A stretch of DNA of 64,000 bases, taken from positions 105,478,276-105,542,275 of the forward strand of contig NC_092048.1 of assembly GCF_003086295.3 (NCBI RefSeq), in the 5' to 3' direction. The notes beneath the pieces are model-generated. The model did not search any database and was not told the origin of the DNA. It was given only the letters and a program-made list of their open reading frames with translations. How positions within the stretch are numbered: the stretch's first letter is position 1; each line of letters begins with the position of its first letter. Made by a program: the position numbers and the translations under genes. Source of the DNA: Arachis hypogaea (taxonomy: Eukaryota > Streptophyta > Magnoliopsida > Fabales > Fabaceae). Shown here piece after piece: positions 1 through 11,466 of this stretch.

Positions 1-615
1 CAAGAACAACTTGAAGATCAATGAAGAACATAATGCATATATTCAAAAAATGCAAGAAGAATAAAGACATGCAATTGACACCAAACTTAAAAATTAATAC
101 TAGACTCAAACAAGAAACATAAAATATTTTTGATTTTTATGGTTTTATAAATTTTTTTTTTTGTGATTTTTCGAAAATTGAGTGGAGAAGAAAGGGATTC
201 AAAATTTTTAATAAGAGTTCCAGGAATCATTGCAATGCTAGTCTAAGACTCCGGTCCAGGAATTAGACATGGCTTACTAGCCAGCCAAGCTTTCAATGAA
301 AGCTCCGGTCCAAAACACTAGACATGGCCAATGGCCAGCCAAGCTTTAGCAGATCATTGCTAAGAACAGCAAAATTGATAGAAATCAACAAGCTCTTGTG
401 ATGATAAGTTGAAACCTCGGTCCAATAAGATTAGACATGGCTTCACAGCTAGCCAGACTTCAACAGATCATCATGAAACTCTAGAATTCATTCTTAAAAA
501 CTCTGAAGCACAAAATAGAAAAAAAAATTTGTATTAAAAAAATTTTCGAAAATAAAAGGTAAAATTACCTAATCTAAGCAACAAGATGAACCGTCAGTTG
601 TTTAAACTCGAACAA
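1..615 (-). other. 5' leader of element A, non-coding
   Basis: AT-rich leader between the primer site and the gag gene, which is outside the window. It carries three imperfect copies of a unit containing GCTGGC, GCCATGTCTA and TGGACCG (minus strand) at about 251-291, 301-345 and 416-461. It also has one AAGTTTGGTGT-type motif near 85. The leaders of D and E match it closely. No ORF is supported. Confidence 0.8.
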
Positions 616-633
616 TCCCCGGCAACGGCGCCA
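616..633 (-). promoter_or_regulatory. Primer-binding site, tRNA-Asp type
   Basis: On the minus strand the sequence is TGGCGCCGTTGCCGGGGA, complementary to the 3' end of plant tRNA-Asp(GTC). It lies six bases inside the LTR end and primes minus-strand DNA synthesis. This is the primer type known for Athila elements. Confidence 0.9.
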
Positions 634-639
634 AAAACT

Positions 640-1995
640 TGGTGCACGAAATTGTGATCAACAATGGCGCCAAAGACTTGGAGCTCTCAAACGTGAATCA
701 CACTTTTGTCACAATTCCGCACAACTAACCAGCAAGTGCACTGGGTCATTCAAGTAATAAACCTTACGCGAGTAAGGGTCGATCCCACGGAGACTGTCGG
801 CTTGAAGCAAGCTATGGTCATCTTGTAAATCTCAGTCAGGCGGATTCAAATGGTTATGGAGGATTGATAATTAAAAGATGAATAAAACATAAAATAAAGA
901 TAGAGATACTTATGTAATTCATTGGTGAGAATTTAAGATAAGCGTATGAAGATGCTTTGTCCCTTCTAAACCTCTGCGTTCCCATTGCCTTCTTCCAATC
1001 ATTCATACTCCCTTCCATGGCAAGCTTTATGTTGGGCATCACCATTGTCAATGGCTACTTCCCGTCCTCTCGGTGAAAATGTTCTACGCACGCTGTCACC
1101 GCACGGCTAATCATCTGTCGGTTCTCGATCATGTTGGAATAGGATCCATTGATCCTTTTGCGTCTGTCACACGCCCAACACTCGCGAGTTTGAAGCTCGT
1201 CACAGTCATCCCTTCCCAGATCCTACTCAGAATACTACAAACAAGGTTTAGACGTTCTGGATCTCAGGAATGGCCGCCAATAATTCTAGCTTATACCACG
1301 AAGGTTCTAATCTTAGATTAGAAACCCAAGAGATACACATTCAAGCTTGTTTGCATGTAGAACGGAAGTGGTTGTCAGGCATACGTTCATAGGTGAGAAT
1401 GGTGATGAGTGTCACATAATCATCACATTCATCATGTTCTTGTGTGCGAATGAATATCTTAGAGAAGAAGTAGGCGTGAATTGAATAGAAAAACAGTAGT
1501 ACTTTGCATTAATTCATGAAGAACAGCAGAACTCCACACCTTAATCTATGGTGTGTAGAAACTCCACCGTTGAAAATACAAAAGTGATAATGGTGGTCAT
1601 TGGCTTCGGCCCCAGAGAGGGAACCTGAAGAACCAAGATGAAAATACAATAGTAAAAGGTCCTATTTATAGAGAACTAGTAGCCTAGGGTTTACAGAAAT
1701 AAGTAATTGATGCAGAAATTTTCTTTCGGGCCCACTTGGTGTGTTCTTGGGCTGAGCATTGAAGCTTTCACATGTAGAAACTTTTCTTGGAGTTAAACGC
1801 CAGCTTTTGTGCCAGTTTGGGCATTTAACTCTAGCTTTTGTGCCAGTTCTGGCGTTTTGATGCCAGAATTCTTAAGCTGACTTGGAATGCCGGTTTGGGC
1901 CATCAAAAATGTGATTTTTAAATAAAAACTAACTAAAACATACTAAAAACATACTAAAAACAATGCCAAAAAGCGTATAAATTATCCGCTCATCA
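640..1995 (-). repeat. 5' LTR of element A
   Basis: The LTR runs TG...CA on the minus strand, from TGATGAGCGG at 1995 to GTGCACCA at 640. At 1,356 bp it is about 270 bp shorter than the E LTRs because U3 sequence is missing near 1902, where E carries the part around 22830-23090. It keeps the palindrome group at about 1788-1890 and a TATA box (TATAAATAGG on minus, 1661-1670). Short ORFs inside it recur in every LTR copy and are not genes. Confidence 0.92.
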
Positions 1996-2396
1996 TATAC
2001 CGATTGAAGAGAAGGAAGATGGTAGTTAGTGTAGAACTCTACCACCCAGGAGAGGTTGACCTCTCGTGGTTTTCTCAGAAGGAACTCCCATCCTCGCCGT
2101 TCAATGTGGGGTAAAATACAAGGAGCAACCTTGTCCGGCAGAGCGAGTAGATGCTCGGCATGGTAATTCCTCTCAAGCATGGCGGGGAACATAAGTTCAC
2201 AAATGTGGTTGGGGAACTTTGAAGAATCCTTTACCGGTTTGCTCTTCTCATTTTCATCAATAGGAGCGGGTGCCTTAGCTTTCTTAGATAGTGGTTTAGC
2301 TCCTAATGAAGAGTGCGCCTTAGAGTTTGACCTTTGAAGTGCCCTCTTTGCGGCCGGTTTCCTTGAAGCTTTCTCCTTGCCTTTCTTGGTGGCCAT
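1996..2396 (-). pseudogene. ORF3 (plant transposon-protein-like) of element B, truncated by element A
   Basis: The ORF opens with MATKKGKEKA at 2396 and stays open for about 133 codons until the LTR of A. The first 60 residues are Lys/Ser/Ala-rich and look like a nuclear or nucleic-acid-binding tail. The part that follows contains ERRGWEFLLRKP and VEFYTNYHLPS, the same RGW...EFY pattern seen in the ORF3 products of E, G and H. From memory, this matches proteins annotated as 'putative plant transposon protein' in legumes; the biochemical function is unknown. Position downstream of pol is where Athila elements carry an env-like ORF, but I see no signal peptide or membrane segment. The start is chosen because a splice-acceptor-like AG lies directly before it. 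Confidence 0.75.
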
Positions 2397-2425
2397 CCTA
2401 AAAAAGGAAGGGAAAAAGGAAAGCA
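2397..2425 (-). promoter_or_regulatory. Candidate 3' splice site directly before ORF3 of B
   Basis: On the minus strand a pyrimidine-rich tract ends in TTTTTTAG followed by one G and the ORF3 ATG. G has the same layout at 60905-60920. It suggests that ORF3 is made from a spliced subgenomic mRNA, as known for env-like ORFs of some plant Ty3/gypsy elements. No donor is identified. Confidence 0.5.
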
Positions 2426-3289
2426 TTAAACCCAAAGAATCATCTCAACAAAAACATGCAAGCAAAAGATATTGCCCATAAGAAACAATGCAACAAAGTA
2501 ATCATAGAACATGGGTCATAATACTTGGCATGGGATGCAAGAGGGAATGAAGCATGCAAAACCGCATGAGAAGAGTAATCTCAAGCATCCATAACAAAGA
2601 GCAAGTCACGTTCAATGAGTATCTAATTGGCAAGTAATAAGCAAAGTGGACTCAATGCATTTAGAAGAGAGCAAGTGAATAAGGAGGAAGGACCAAAGTG
2701 AAGATACATGATTAAAATAAACCAAAATGGCATTCGTGCATTTCCTCGAACACTTGGTGTGCAATTATCAAGCAATGAGCAATTATGAGATACTCAACTA
2801 ATTTGAATTCCAAAATGAAGGAACAATCATCACATAACATCACTTACATGACAAAGACAATGAGAGACAACAAGAAGATCTATCAAAGCAAATTAAAACT
2901 CAAATTCAACATTCATGGAAGAACAAGAAAAGGGAAAGGTAAACAAATAAAAAGCAAGTAATGTAATTATGTAACTAAAATAGAAAATAAGTAAAAAAAC
3001 AAGAAAAATATAACTAGAAGAAGAGATTAAGCAAAGAAAGTGAAAGAAAAGATATGGAAGAAGTAGAACCTTGAGAAGGAGAAAAGAAGAAAGTGAGGTT
3101 CTCTTCTTGTGAGAATGAGAAGAAGAGAAGAAGTGTAGAGCCACCGGAAGCGGTGGTGGTCGCCGGTAAGTAACCGGAGACAGTGATGGTGGGTTGGAGA
3201 AGAAGAAGAAAAGAAAGAGAGGTGATGGAGTAGGAATAAGAAGAAAGAAATAAGAAAGAAAGTGGGATAGAAGCAAGGCGCGCAGCTTT
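2426..3289 (-). other. Non-coding region upstream of ORF3 in B
   Basis: AT-rich stretch grading into a pyrimidine-rich (on minus) section with a CCACCACCG-type run near 3130-3190. G has a similar C-rich section between its GC-rich array and ORF3. A 189-codon open frame spans part of it, but its composition is low-complexity Ser/Leu/Phe and it is not supported as a gene. Confidence 0.5.
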
Positions 3290-3800
3290 AAAATTGAGTT
3301 ACGCGACTGGTGCGCGCGCACAGTGCGCTGGCGCATCGGTGAGGGTCGAACAAGGGACAAGCATGCGTCAATGACGCTGACGCGCGAGTGTAGCTGTGCC
3401 CTTAGCACAGGATTGGCACAAAGTTGGCCCAAGTCTCGGGTAATATGTACCAGAGTTAGCATTCATGCAGGCGCGCGGACGCACACAGTAAGCTGACGCA
3501 TGCCTGAGCGGATTGGCGACCGGCGCGGACGCGCGCAGTGCGTCGACGCGTCGGTATGGGCACAGGTGAGGCGCAAGTGTGGCATAACTCTCTGGTTTTT
3601 GTACCAGGGAGTTTGGGTAGCACCATCGGCGCGCAAGCGCACCGATGGTTAAATTACAAAGGTCACGCAGGCGCAAGCACGCGGACGCGTGGGTTCCTGG
3701 CGTGAGATGGGCACAAAGTGGGCATGACTCTCGGGTTTTTGGCCCAGGAGTATGAAATCCACCACCGGAGCACGCGCATGGTGTGCTGGCGCGTTGGTGC
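3290..3800 (-). repeat. GC-rich palindromic repeat array between pol and ORF3 of B
   Basis: Repeated imperfect units built from GCGCGGACGCGCGCAGTG and GTCGACGCGTCGG-like blocks, seen near 3310-3345, 3370-3395, 3468-3505, 3520-3560, 3628-3650, 3665-3690 and 3770-3800. It contrasts sharply with its AT-rich surroundings. It occupies the same place as the arrays in C (10745-10918), E (25907-26093) and G (62345-62815) but uses a different motif. Confidence 0.7.
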
Positions 3801-4096
3801 CCTTTTTTCCATTTTTTTCAACATATAGAGAACTATTCTAACACATTCTTGGTAGGTGGTTAAGCTAGTAGACAAGAAAACACTTATAAATTCATGCACC
3901 ATTCAAGAAAAAGCATTTTCTCTAACTTCAATAATTCATCCATACGAAAATGATGAAAACTATATGAACATCCTATCTATCCAACAAGAACAATAAGGCT
4001 AGCAATCCTATGCAATCAACAATATCAAGAAATCACAAAATTCACAAGAATTTAAAGCTAAAAACTAGATGGTATACATAAGGAAGATCTTACCAT

Positions 4097-4146
4097 GGTG
4101 GGGTGCCTCCCACCAAGCACTTTTCTTTAATGTCCTTAAGTTGGAC
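4097..4146 (-). other. Double hairpin after the pol stop of B
   Basis: On the minus strand, hairpin 1 (4146-4132) is GTCC-AACTTAA-GGAC. Hairpin 2 (4114-4097) is GGTGGG-AGGCAC-CCCACC. They start 10 nt after the pol stop at 4157-4159. The same pair in C, E, F, G and H has different but still pairing stems. Confidence 0.7.
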
Positions 4147-4156
4147 GCTCAGTTGC

Positions 4157-4978
4157 TTAAGCTTCTCCTCCTTTAGGTGCATCCGTCAATAGGAACACCT
4201 CTAGCTCTTTTGGGAGCTTGTAGCCATGATACTTCTTCACTCTATGTCCATTCACCTTGAAGGTTGCTTCACTTTTGGGATCAAACAACTCCACCACTCC
4301 ATAGGGCTTTATCTCCTTCACCTTGAAGGGTCCTTCCCATTTAGAACGGAGCTTGCCAGGCATGAATCTAAGCCTCGAGTTGTAGAGAACCTCATCACCT
4401 TCTTGGAAATCCTTCTTCCGGATGTGATGGTCATGAAATGCCTTAGTCTTTTCCTTGTAAATCCGGGCATTCTCATACGCTTCGTTCCTCAAACACTCGA
4501 GCTCCTCTAGCTGTAATTTCCTGGCCACTCCCGCCTTGGTTGGATCCATGTTGCACTGCTTTACCGCCCAATAGGCTCATCCCGAACAGAGTCTTGTAGG
4601 CCGTCCTATACGCCCACAGTGCATCTCCTAGCCGGAAGCTCCAATCCTTACTTTGTGGATTGACCACTTTCTCCAAGATTCTCTTGATCTCCCGGTTGGA
4701 CACTTCCGCTTGTCCATTGGTTTACGGATGATAAGCAGTGGCAACCTTATGCAATACTCCATAGTGTTTAAGCAGTGTCTCTACTTTCCTGTTGCAAAAG
4801 TGGGATCCTTGGTTGCTCACGATTGCTCGTGGCGACCCACAACGGCATACAATGTGATTTCTAATAAAAGAAACAACGGTATTGGCGTCGTCAAGGCGGG
4901 TAGGTATTGCTTCTACCCACTTTGACACGTAGTCAACCGCCAATAGAATATATAGATACCCACTTGAGTTGGGAAACG
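4157..4978 (-). pseudogene. Integrase core end and C-terminal module of element B pol (broken)
   Basis: Minus-strand reading gives the integrase core ([13 protein letters not shown], then SNQGSHFCNRKVETL and [12 protein letters not shown]) and the C-terminal module (FQEGDEVLYNSRLRFMPG, KWEGPFKV, VNGHRVKKYHG). The family's usual DGGSHF motif is NQGSHF here, so the second catalytic Asp appears lost. Near 4575-4585 a deletion of roughly 60 nt, which removes the usual [12 protein letters not shown] segment, shifts the frame. The frame continues upstream across element C into 14928 onward; C inserted right after the codons for the GPF motif. Confidence 0.85.
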
Positions 4979-4983
4979 GTCCC

Positions 4984-6630
4984 TGATGAGCGGATAATTT
5001 ATATGCTTTTTGGCATTGTTTTTACATAGTTTTTAGTATAATTTAGTTAGTTTTTAGTATATTTTATTAGTTTTTAAATAAAAATAACATTTATGGACTT
5101 TACTATGAGTTTGTGTATTTTTCTATGATTTCAGGTGTTTTCTGGCTGAAATTGAGGGACTTGAGCAAAAATCAGATTCAGAGGTTGAGGAAGGACTGCA
5201 GATGCTGTTGGATTCTGACCGCCCTGCACTCAAAGTGGATTTTCTAGAGCTACAGAATTCCAAATGGCATGCTCTCAATTGTGTTGGAAACTAAACATCC
5301 AGGGCTTTCCAGCAATATTAATAGTTCATACTTTGCCCGAGTTTAGACGATGCAAACTGGCATTCAACGCCAGTTCCATGTTGCATTCTGGAGTTAAACG
5401 CCAGAAATAGGTTGCAAAGTGGAGTTAAACGCCAGAAACAGGTTACAAATTGGCGTTCAACTCCAAGAGAAGCCTCTACACGTGTAAAGCTCAATGCTCA
5501 GCCCAAGCACACACCAAGTGGGCCCCAGAAGTGGATTTCTGCATCATTTACTCATTTCTGTAAACCCTAGTAACTAGTTTAGTATCAATAGGACCTTTTA
5601 CTATTGTATCTTGGAATCTTTGGATTATCTTTTGATCCTTTGATCACATTTTGGGGGCTGGCCATTTGGCCATGCCTAGACCTTGTTCTTATGTATTTTC
5701 AACGGTAGAGTTTCTACACACCATAGATTAAGGTGTGGAGCTCTGCTGTTCCTTGAGTATTAATGTAAAGTACTATTGTTTTTCTATTCAATTCAAGCTT
5801 ATTCCTATTCTAAGATATTCCAAGAACATGATGAATGTGATGAATATGTGACGCTCATCACCATTCTTACCTATGAACGCGTGCCTGACAACCACTTCCG
5901 TTCTACATGAAGACGAGACAGAATGAGTATCTCTTAGATATCTAATACAGGAGACCGAGTCCGAGATATTAGAGTCTTCGTGGTATAAGTTAGAACCCAT
6001 GGATGGCCATTCCTGAGATCCGAAAAGTCTAAACCCTGTCTGTGGTATTCCAAGTAGGATCTGGGAAGGGATGGCTGTGACGAGCTTCAAACTCGCGAGT
6101 GCTGGGCGTAGTGACAGAAGCAAAAGGATAGTAAATCCTATTCCAGTATGATCGAGAACCGATAGATGATTAGCCATGCAGTGACAGCGCATTGGACCAT
6201 TTTCACAGAGAGGACGGGATGTAGCCATTGACAACGGTGATGCCCAACATACAGCTTGCCATGGAAAGGAGTATGAAGGATTGGATGAAGACAGCAGGAA
6301 AGCAGAGGTTCAGGAGGAACAAAAGCATCTCTATACGCTTATCTAAAATTTTCACCAATGAATTACATAATTATCTCTATCTTTATTTTACATTTTATTT
6401 ATCTTTTAATTATCAAATATCTAAAACCATTCGAATCCGCCTGACTGAGATTTACATGGTCCCCATAGCTTGCTTCAGGCCGACATCGACCCTTACTCAC
6501 GTAAGGTTTATTACTTGGACAACCCAGTGCACTTGCTGGTTAGTTGTGCGAAGTTGTGACTAATTGTGATTCACGTTTGAGAACACCACGTCTTTGGTGC
6601 CATTGTTAATGATCGCAATTTCGTGTACCA
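4984..6630 (+). repeat. 5' LTR of element C
   Basis: 1,647 bp, starting TGATGAGCGG and ending GTGTACCA. A palindrome group (motif ACTGGCATTCAACGCCAGT and relatives) lies at about 5355-5467. The TATA box is decayed here (TATCAATAGG, 5583-5592) but intact in the 3' copy. R/U5 carries GGGGGCTGGCCATTTGGCC near 5652. Two small deletions relative to the 3' LTR are visible near 5819 and 6485. Confidence 0.93.
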
Positions 6631-6636
6631 AGTTTT

Positions 6637-6656
6637 TGGCGCCGTTGCCAGGAATT
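6637..6656 (+). promoter_or_regulatory. Primer-binding site of C, tRNA-Asp type
   Basis: TGGCGCCGTTGCCAGGAATT, complementary to the tRNA-Asp 3' end with two mismatches, six bases after the LTR. Confidence 0.88.
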
Positions 6657-8197
6657 GTTCGAGTTTGGACAACTGACGGTTCATCTTGTTGCTCAGATTG
6701 GGTAATTTTATTTTAATTTTAAGCTTTTTATTTCTTATTTTCAAAAAATACAAAAAAAAAAATTTTCTTCCTTTTCGTTTTTCCCAAAATAATTTTTGAA
6801 AAATACCAAAAAAAAAAATAATAAAATCATAAAAACCAAAAATATTGTGTTTCTTGTTTGAGTCTTGTGTCAAATTTTAGGTTTGGTGTCAATTGCATCT
6901 TTTTAATTTTTCTTAAAATTTTTGAAAACTCATGCATTTGTTCTTCATGATCTTCAAGTTGTTCTTGATGAATTTCTTTGTTTGATCTTTAAATTTTTCT
7001 TGTTTTGTGTCTTTTCTTGTTTTTCATATGCATTTTCAATTTGTTAGAGTCTCAACATTAAAAATTTTTAAGTTTGGTGTCTTGCATGTTGTTCTTTTCT
7101 TAAATTTTCAAAAATAAGTTCTTGATATTCATCTTGACATTCAAAGTGTTCTTGCATACATCATGTGTTTTGATTCATAATTTTCATGTTTTGAGTCTTC
7201 TTGTTGTTTTTCTCTCTCTTCTTAAAAATTCAAAAATAAAAAAATATATTTCCTTTTTCTTCTCATAAAATTCGAAAATTTGAGTTGACTTTTTCAAAAT
7301 TTTTAAAATCTAGTTGTTTCTTATGAGTCAAATCAAATTTTCAATTTAAAAATTCTATCTTTTTCAAATCTTTTTCAAAAATAAAATCTTTTTCATTTTT
7401 TTTCTTTCATAAATTAGAAATTTTCAAAATTTATTTTCAAAATCTTTTTCTTATTTCTATTTTATATTTTCAAAATTAATGCTAAGAATTAATGTGATTG
7501 ATTCAAAAAAATTTTTAAGTTTGTTACTTGCCTATTAAGAAAGGTTCAATCTTTAAATTTTAAAATCATATCTTTTTGTTTCTTGTTAGTCAAGTAATCA
7601 ACTTTAATTTTCAAAATCAAATCTTTTTAAATTTCTTTTTCAAATCTTTTTCAAAATAAGTTTCAATCACATCTTTTTCAAAATCAATCTCAAAATCTTT
7701 TCTAACTTCTTATCTTTTCAAAAATTGATTTTCAATTCTTTTTCAATTAACTACTTGACTTTTTGTTTGATTTTAAAAGTTTACTATTTCAATCATATCT
7801 TTTTCAAAACTACCTAACTAATTTTCTCTCTCTAATTTTCGAAAATCACCTTCCTCTTTTTCAAGATTCCTTTTTAATTAACTAATTATTTTAATTTTAA
7901 TTTTAATTTTATTTCTTTTCTTTTTCGAATTTTAACTTTAATTTTAAATTAAAAACAAAAATACTTTTATTTTAATTTATTTAATTTTCAAAATTCTCTC
8001 CCCCTCATCTCTTTCTAATTATTTTATTTATTTACTAACACTTCTCTTCATCTCAAAACTCGAACCCACTCTTCCCCTCTATGTTTGGATTCTTATCTTT
8101 TCCTTCCTCTATTCTTCCCTTCTTATACTTACATAAGGAATCTCTATACTGTGACATAGAGGATTCCATATTTTCTTTCTGTTTTCTTCTTTTTCAT
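6657..8197 (+). other. AT-rich leader of element C
   Basis: About 1.5 kb of T/A-rich low-complexity DNA built of TTTTTCAAAATC-like words, with AAGTTTGGTGT motifs near 6880 and 7070. It lacks the triplicated GCTGGC/GCCATGTCTA unit found in the A, D and E leaders, and lacks the CTGGCGTTAAACGCCAG array of the D and E leaders, so C belongs to a different subfamily. No ORF is supported. Confidence 0.75.
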
Positions 8198-10420
8198 ATG
8201 AGCAGGAACAAGGATAAGAACATTCTTGTTGAAGCTGATCCTGAACCTGAAAGGACTCTAAAGAGGAAGCTAAGGGAAGCTAAAGCACAACTCTCTGGAG
8301 AAAATCTGACAGAAATTTTCGAAAAAGAATGAGACATGGCCGAAAATAATAACAATGCAAGGAAGATGCTTGGTGACTTTACTGCACCAAATTCTAATTT
8401 ACATGGAAGAAGCATCTCAATCCCTGCCATTGGAGCAAATAATTTTGAGCTAAAGCCTCAATTAGTTTCTCTGATGCAACAGAACTGCAAGTTTCATGGA
8501 CTTCCATCAGAAGATGCTTTTCATTTCTTAACTGAGTTCTTACAGATCTGTGATACTGTTAAGACCAATGGGGTTGACTCCGAGGTCTACAAGTTTATGC
8601 TTTTCCCGTTTACTGTAAGAGACAGAGCTAGAATATGGTTGGACTCTCAATCTAAAGATAGCCTGAACTCTTGGGATAAGCTCATCACGGCTTTCTTAGC
8701 CAAGTTCTTTCCTCCTCAAAAGCTTAGCAAGCTTAGAGTGGATGTTCAAACCTTCAAATAGAAGGAAGGTGAATTCCTTTATGAAGCTTGGGAGAGATAC
8801 AAGGAACTGACCAAAAAGTGTCCTTCTGACATGCTTTCAGAATGGACCATCCTGGATATATTCTATGATGGTCTGTCTGAATTATCAAAGATGTCATTGG
8901 ACCATTCTGCAGGTGGATCCATTCACCTAAAGAAAACACCTGCAGAAGATCAGGAACTCATTGACATGGTTGCAAATAACCAGTTCATGTACACTTCTGA
9001 AAGGATTCCTGTGAGTAATGGGACGCCTCAGAGGAAGGAAGTTCTTGAAATTGATACTCTGAATGCCATATTGGCTCAGAACAAAATATTGACTCAGCAA
9101 GTCAATATGAACTCTCAGAGTCTGAATGGATTGAAGGAATCATCCAACAGTACTATAGAGGCATCTTCTGAAGAAGAAGCTTATGATCCTGAGAACCCTG
9201 CAATAGCAGAGGTGAATTACATGGGTGAACCCTATGGAAACACCTATAATCCCTCATAGAGAAATCATCCAAATTTCTCATGGAAGGATCAACAAAAGCC
9301 TCAACAAGGCTTTAATAATGGTGGAAGAAACAGGTTTAGCAATAGCAAGCCTTTTCCATCATCCACTCAGCAACAGACAGAGAATTCTAAGCAAAATCCA
9401 TCTAGCTTAGCAAATATAGTCTCTGATCTATCTAAGGCCACTTTAAGTTTCATGAATGAAACAAGGTCTTCCATTAGAAATTTGGAGACACAAGTGGGCC
9501 AGCTGAGTAAAAGGGTCACTGAAACTCCTCCTAGTACTCTCCCAAGCAATATAGAAGAAAATCCAAAGAGAGAGTGCAAGGCCATTGATTTGACCATCAT
9601 GGCCGAACCTACAAGGGAGGATGAGGACGTGAATCCTAGTGAGGAAGATCTCCTGGGACGTTCAGTAACCAATAAGGAGTTTCCCTTTGAAGAACCAAAG
9701 GACTCTGAGGCTCATCTAGAGACCATAGAGATTCCATTGAACCTCCTTCTGTCCTTCATGAGCTCTGATGAGTATTCTTCTTCTGAAGAGAATGAAGACG
9801 TCACTGAAGAGCAAGTTGCTAAGTACCTTGGTGCAATCATGAAGCTGAATGCCAAATTATTTGGTAATGAGACTTGGGAAGTTGAACCTCCCTTGCTCAC
9901 CAATAAACTGAATGCATTGGATAGGCAGAAATTACCTCAAAAGAGCCAGGATCCTGGTAAATTTCTAATTCCCTGTAACATAGGCACCATGACCTTTGAG
10001 AAGGCTCTGTGTGACCTGGGGTCAGGAATAAACTTAATGCCACTCTCTGTAATGGAGAAACTTGGGATCTTTGAGGTGCAAGCAGCCAAAATCTCGTTAG
10101 AAATGGCAGACAACTCAAGAAAACAGGCTTATGGACTAGTAGAGGATGTGTTAGTACAGGTTGAAGGCCTTTACATCCCTCCTGATTTCATAATCCTAGA
10201 CACTGGGAAGGATGAGGATGAATCCATCATCCTTTGAAGACCCTTCCTAGCCACAGCAAGAGCTGTGATTGATGTGGACAGAGGAGAATTGGTCCTTCAA
10301 CTAAATGAGGACAACCTTGTGTTTAAAACTAAAGGTTCTCCTTCTATAACCATGGAGAGGAAGCATGAAAAGCTTCTTTCACTACAGAGTCAACCAAAAC
10401 CCCCACACAGTCAAACTTGA
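8198..10420 (+). pseudogene. gag-pro: gag-protease polyprotein of element C, four in-frame stops
   Basis: A single frame of 740 codons starting MSRNKDKNILVEADPEPER. Order: basic N-terminus; gag domain (MLFPFTVRDRARIWLDSQ near residue 145, KFFPPQKLSKLR, EAWERYKEL); Gln/Asn-rich linker (NHPNFSWKDQQKPQQGF); aspartic protease with CDLGSGINLMPLS near residue 605 and RPFLATARAVIDVDRGE. Stops occur at 8330, 8759, 9257 and 10235; comparison with D and E shows CAG, TGG and GGA as the original codons of the last three. There is no frameshift. The family residue Ser is Gly in the protease flank (GSG for GSS). No zinc knuckle and no RT follow. The start follows a long untranslated leader and is shared with D and E. 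Confidence 0.88.
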
Positions 10421-10744
10421 AGTTTGGTGTTAGGAGGCCACAACCAAACTCTAAGTTTGGTGTTGAACCCCCACATTCAAACTCTAAGTTTGGTGTTGGG
10501 AGGTTCCAATAATGCTTTGAACATCTGTGAGGCTCCATGAGAGCTCACTGTCAAGCTATTGACATTAAAGAAGCACTTGTTAGGAGGCAACCTAATGTTA
10601 TTTAATTATATCAATTTTATTTTTATTGTTATTTTCGTGTTTTATTAGGTGGATGATCATGTGGAGTCACAAAAACTACTGAAAAATAAAAAACAAAATG
10701 AAAAAAATAGCATTAAAAATAGCACACCCTGGAGGAGGAGCATT
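10421..10744 (+). other. Post-gag-pro non-coding segment of C with double hairpin
   Basis: Contains two AAGTTTGGTGTT motifs (about 10442 and 10486). Hairpin 1 is TGTCA-AGCTAT-TGACA (10549-10564). Hairpin 2 is GTTAGG-AGGCAA-CCTAAT (10579-10596, last pair G-U). Six other elements in this window have or should have this pair; five show it with compensating stem changes. Confidence 0.75.
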
Positions 10745-10918
10745 TTGGCATTTAAACGCCAGAAACAAGCATTTGTCTGGCGTTTAACGCTAGAAACAAG
10801 CACCAAGCTGGTGTTTAATGCCAGAAACAAGCATCTACCTGGCGTTAAACGCCAGAAACAGGCTACATTTGGGCGTTTAACGCCAGAAACCAACAGCAGT
10901 CTGGCGTTAAACGCCAGG
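10745..10918 (+). repeat. Palindrome array CTGGCGTTAAACGCCAG between gag-pro and ORF3 of C
   Basis: Five or six imperfect copies, the clearest being CTGGCGTTAAACGCCAG at 10901-10917 with 8-bp arms around one base. The same motif forms the array in the LTR U3 of this family. Decayed copies differ mainly by C-to-T or G-to-A changes. Open frames on both strands here come from the palindromes and are not genes. Confidence 0.85.
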
Positions 10919-10997
10919 ATTGCACAGCAAGGGCATTTTACACGCCTAATTGGAGCAGGGATGTTAAGTCCTTGGCCCCACTGGATCTGTGGACCCC

Positions 10998-11215
10998 TAA
11001 TCTCTAAAAACACTTAACACACATATCAAGGCATCTAATGGTGATAAGAGAGGATTAATATTAGCAATATAAAGGCCAAAGAAGCATGTTTTCAATCATA
11101 GCACAAAATCAGGAAGGAAAACATAAAGCATGCGATTAGTATGAATAAATGGGTAAAGAGTTGATAAAAATCACTCAATTAAGCATAAGATAAACCATAA
11201 AATAGTGGTTTATCA
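10998..11215 (-). repeat. 218-bp fragment of a G-type LTR (U3 start), inverted inside C
   Basis: Read on the minus strand it begins TGATAAACCACTATTTTATG, and over about 200 bp it parallels the start of the LTR of element G (46194 downward), including the CATGC and TGTGTT(A/G)AGT blocks. ACCCC flanks it at 10993-10997 and 11216-11220. Element E lacks it at the matching place, so it is an insertion in the C lineage. The far end (GAGATTA) does not end in CA, so it looks like a fragment rather than a solo LTR. Confidence 0.6.
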
Positions 11216-11466
11216 ACCCCACAGAATTCCTACAGGATCTGTGGACCCCACAGGATCCCCACCACTTCTTCTCTCCTCTTCACACCTTTTTATAACTCTC
11301 TTCCCCAAATACCCTTCACCAATCACCTCACTCACTCTTCCCCATCATCTCTTCACCACTCACATCCATCCACTCTTCCCCATAAACCCCACCTACCTCC
11401 AAAATTCAAACTCTTTTACCTCCCAAACCCAACCCTAATGGCCGAACCCTAAACCTTCCCCACTCC

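Larger units (their letters stand above)
1..1995 (-). mobile_element. Element A: FIDEL-type Ty3/gypsy LTR retrotransposon, 5' end only
   Basis: The stretch reads on the minus strand as leader, tRNA-Asp primer-binding site and 5' LTR; the rest of the element lies left of the window. The LTR end at 1995 abuts the third ORF of element B, so A was inserted into that ORF. The five bases outside the LTR, TATAC (1996-2000), should be one copy of the target duplication, but the other copy is outside the window. No coding part is visible. Confidence 0.9.
1996..4983 (-). mobile_element. Element B, left part: Athila-like retrotransposon (host of A, C and D)
   Basis: Minus-strand element with, in its own order, PR-RT-RH-INT (17043 to 14923, then 4983 to 4157), a non-coding region and a third ORF (2396 to 1996). 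Element C splits it inside the integrase core with target duplication GTCCC (4979-4983 and 14923-14927). Element A cuts the third ORF at 1996. Its LTRs and gag are not in the window. It is the oldest layer here, having been hit by three later insertions. Confidence 0.88.

Noticed and set aside
1073..1321. 82-codon ORF, with near-identical copies at 22001-22249 and 42525-42773
   Set aside because: Lies inside the FIDEL LTR in every copy; similarity is explained by LTR homology and there is no coding signature.
2893..3676. Overlapping ORFs of 189 and 102 codons on minus
   Set aside because: They run through the GC-rich array and a pyrimidine-rich leader of B; low complexity and no similarity to other ORFs.
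10649..11017. ORFs of about 120 codons on both strands
   Set aside because: Both arise from the CTGGCGTTAAACGCCAG palindrome array, which is open in both directions.
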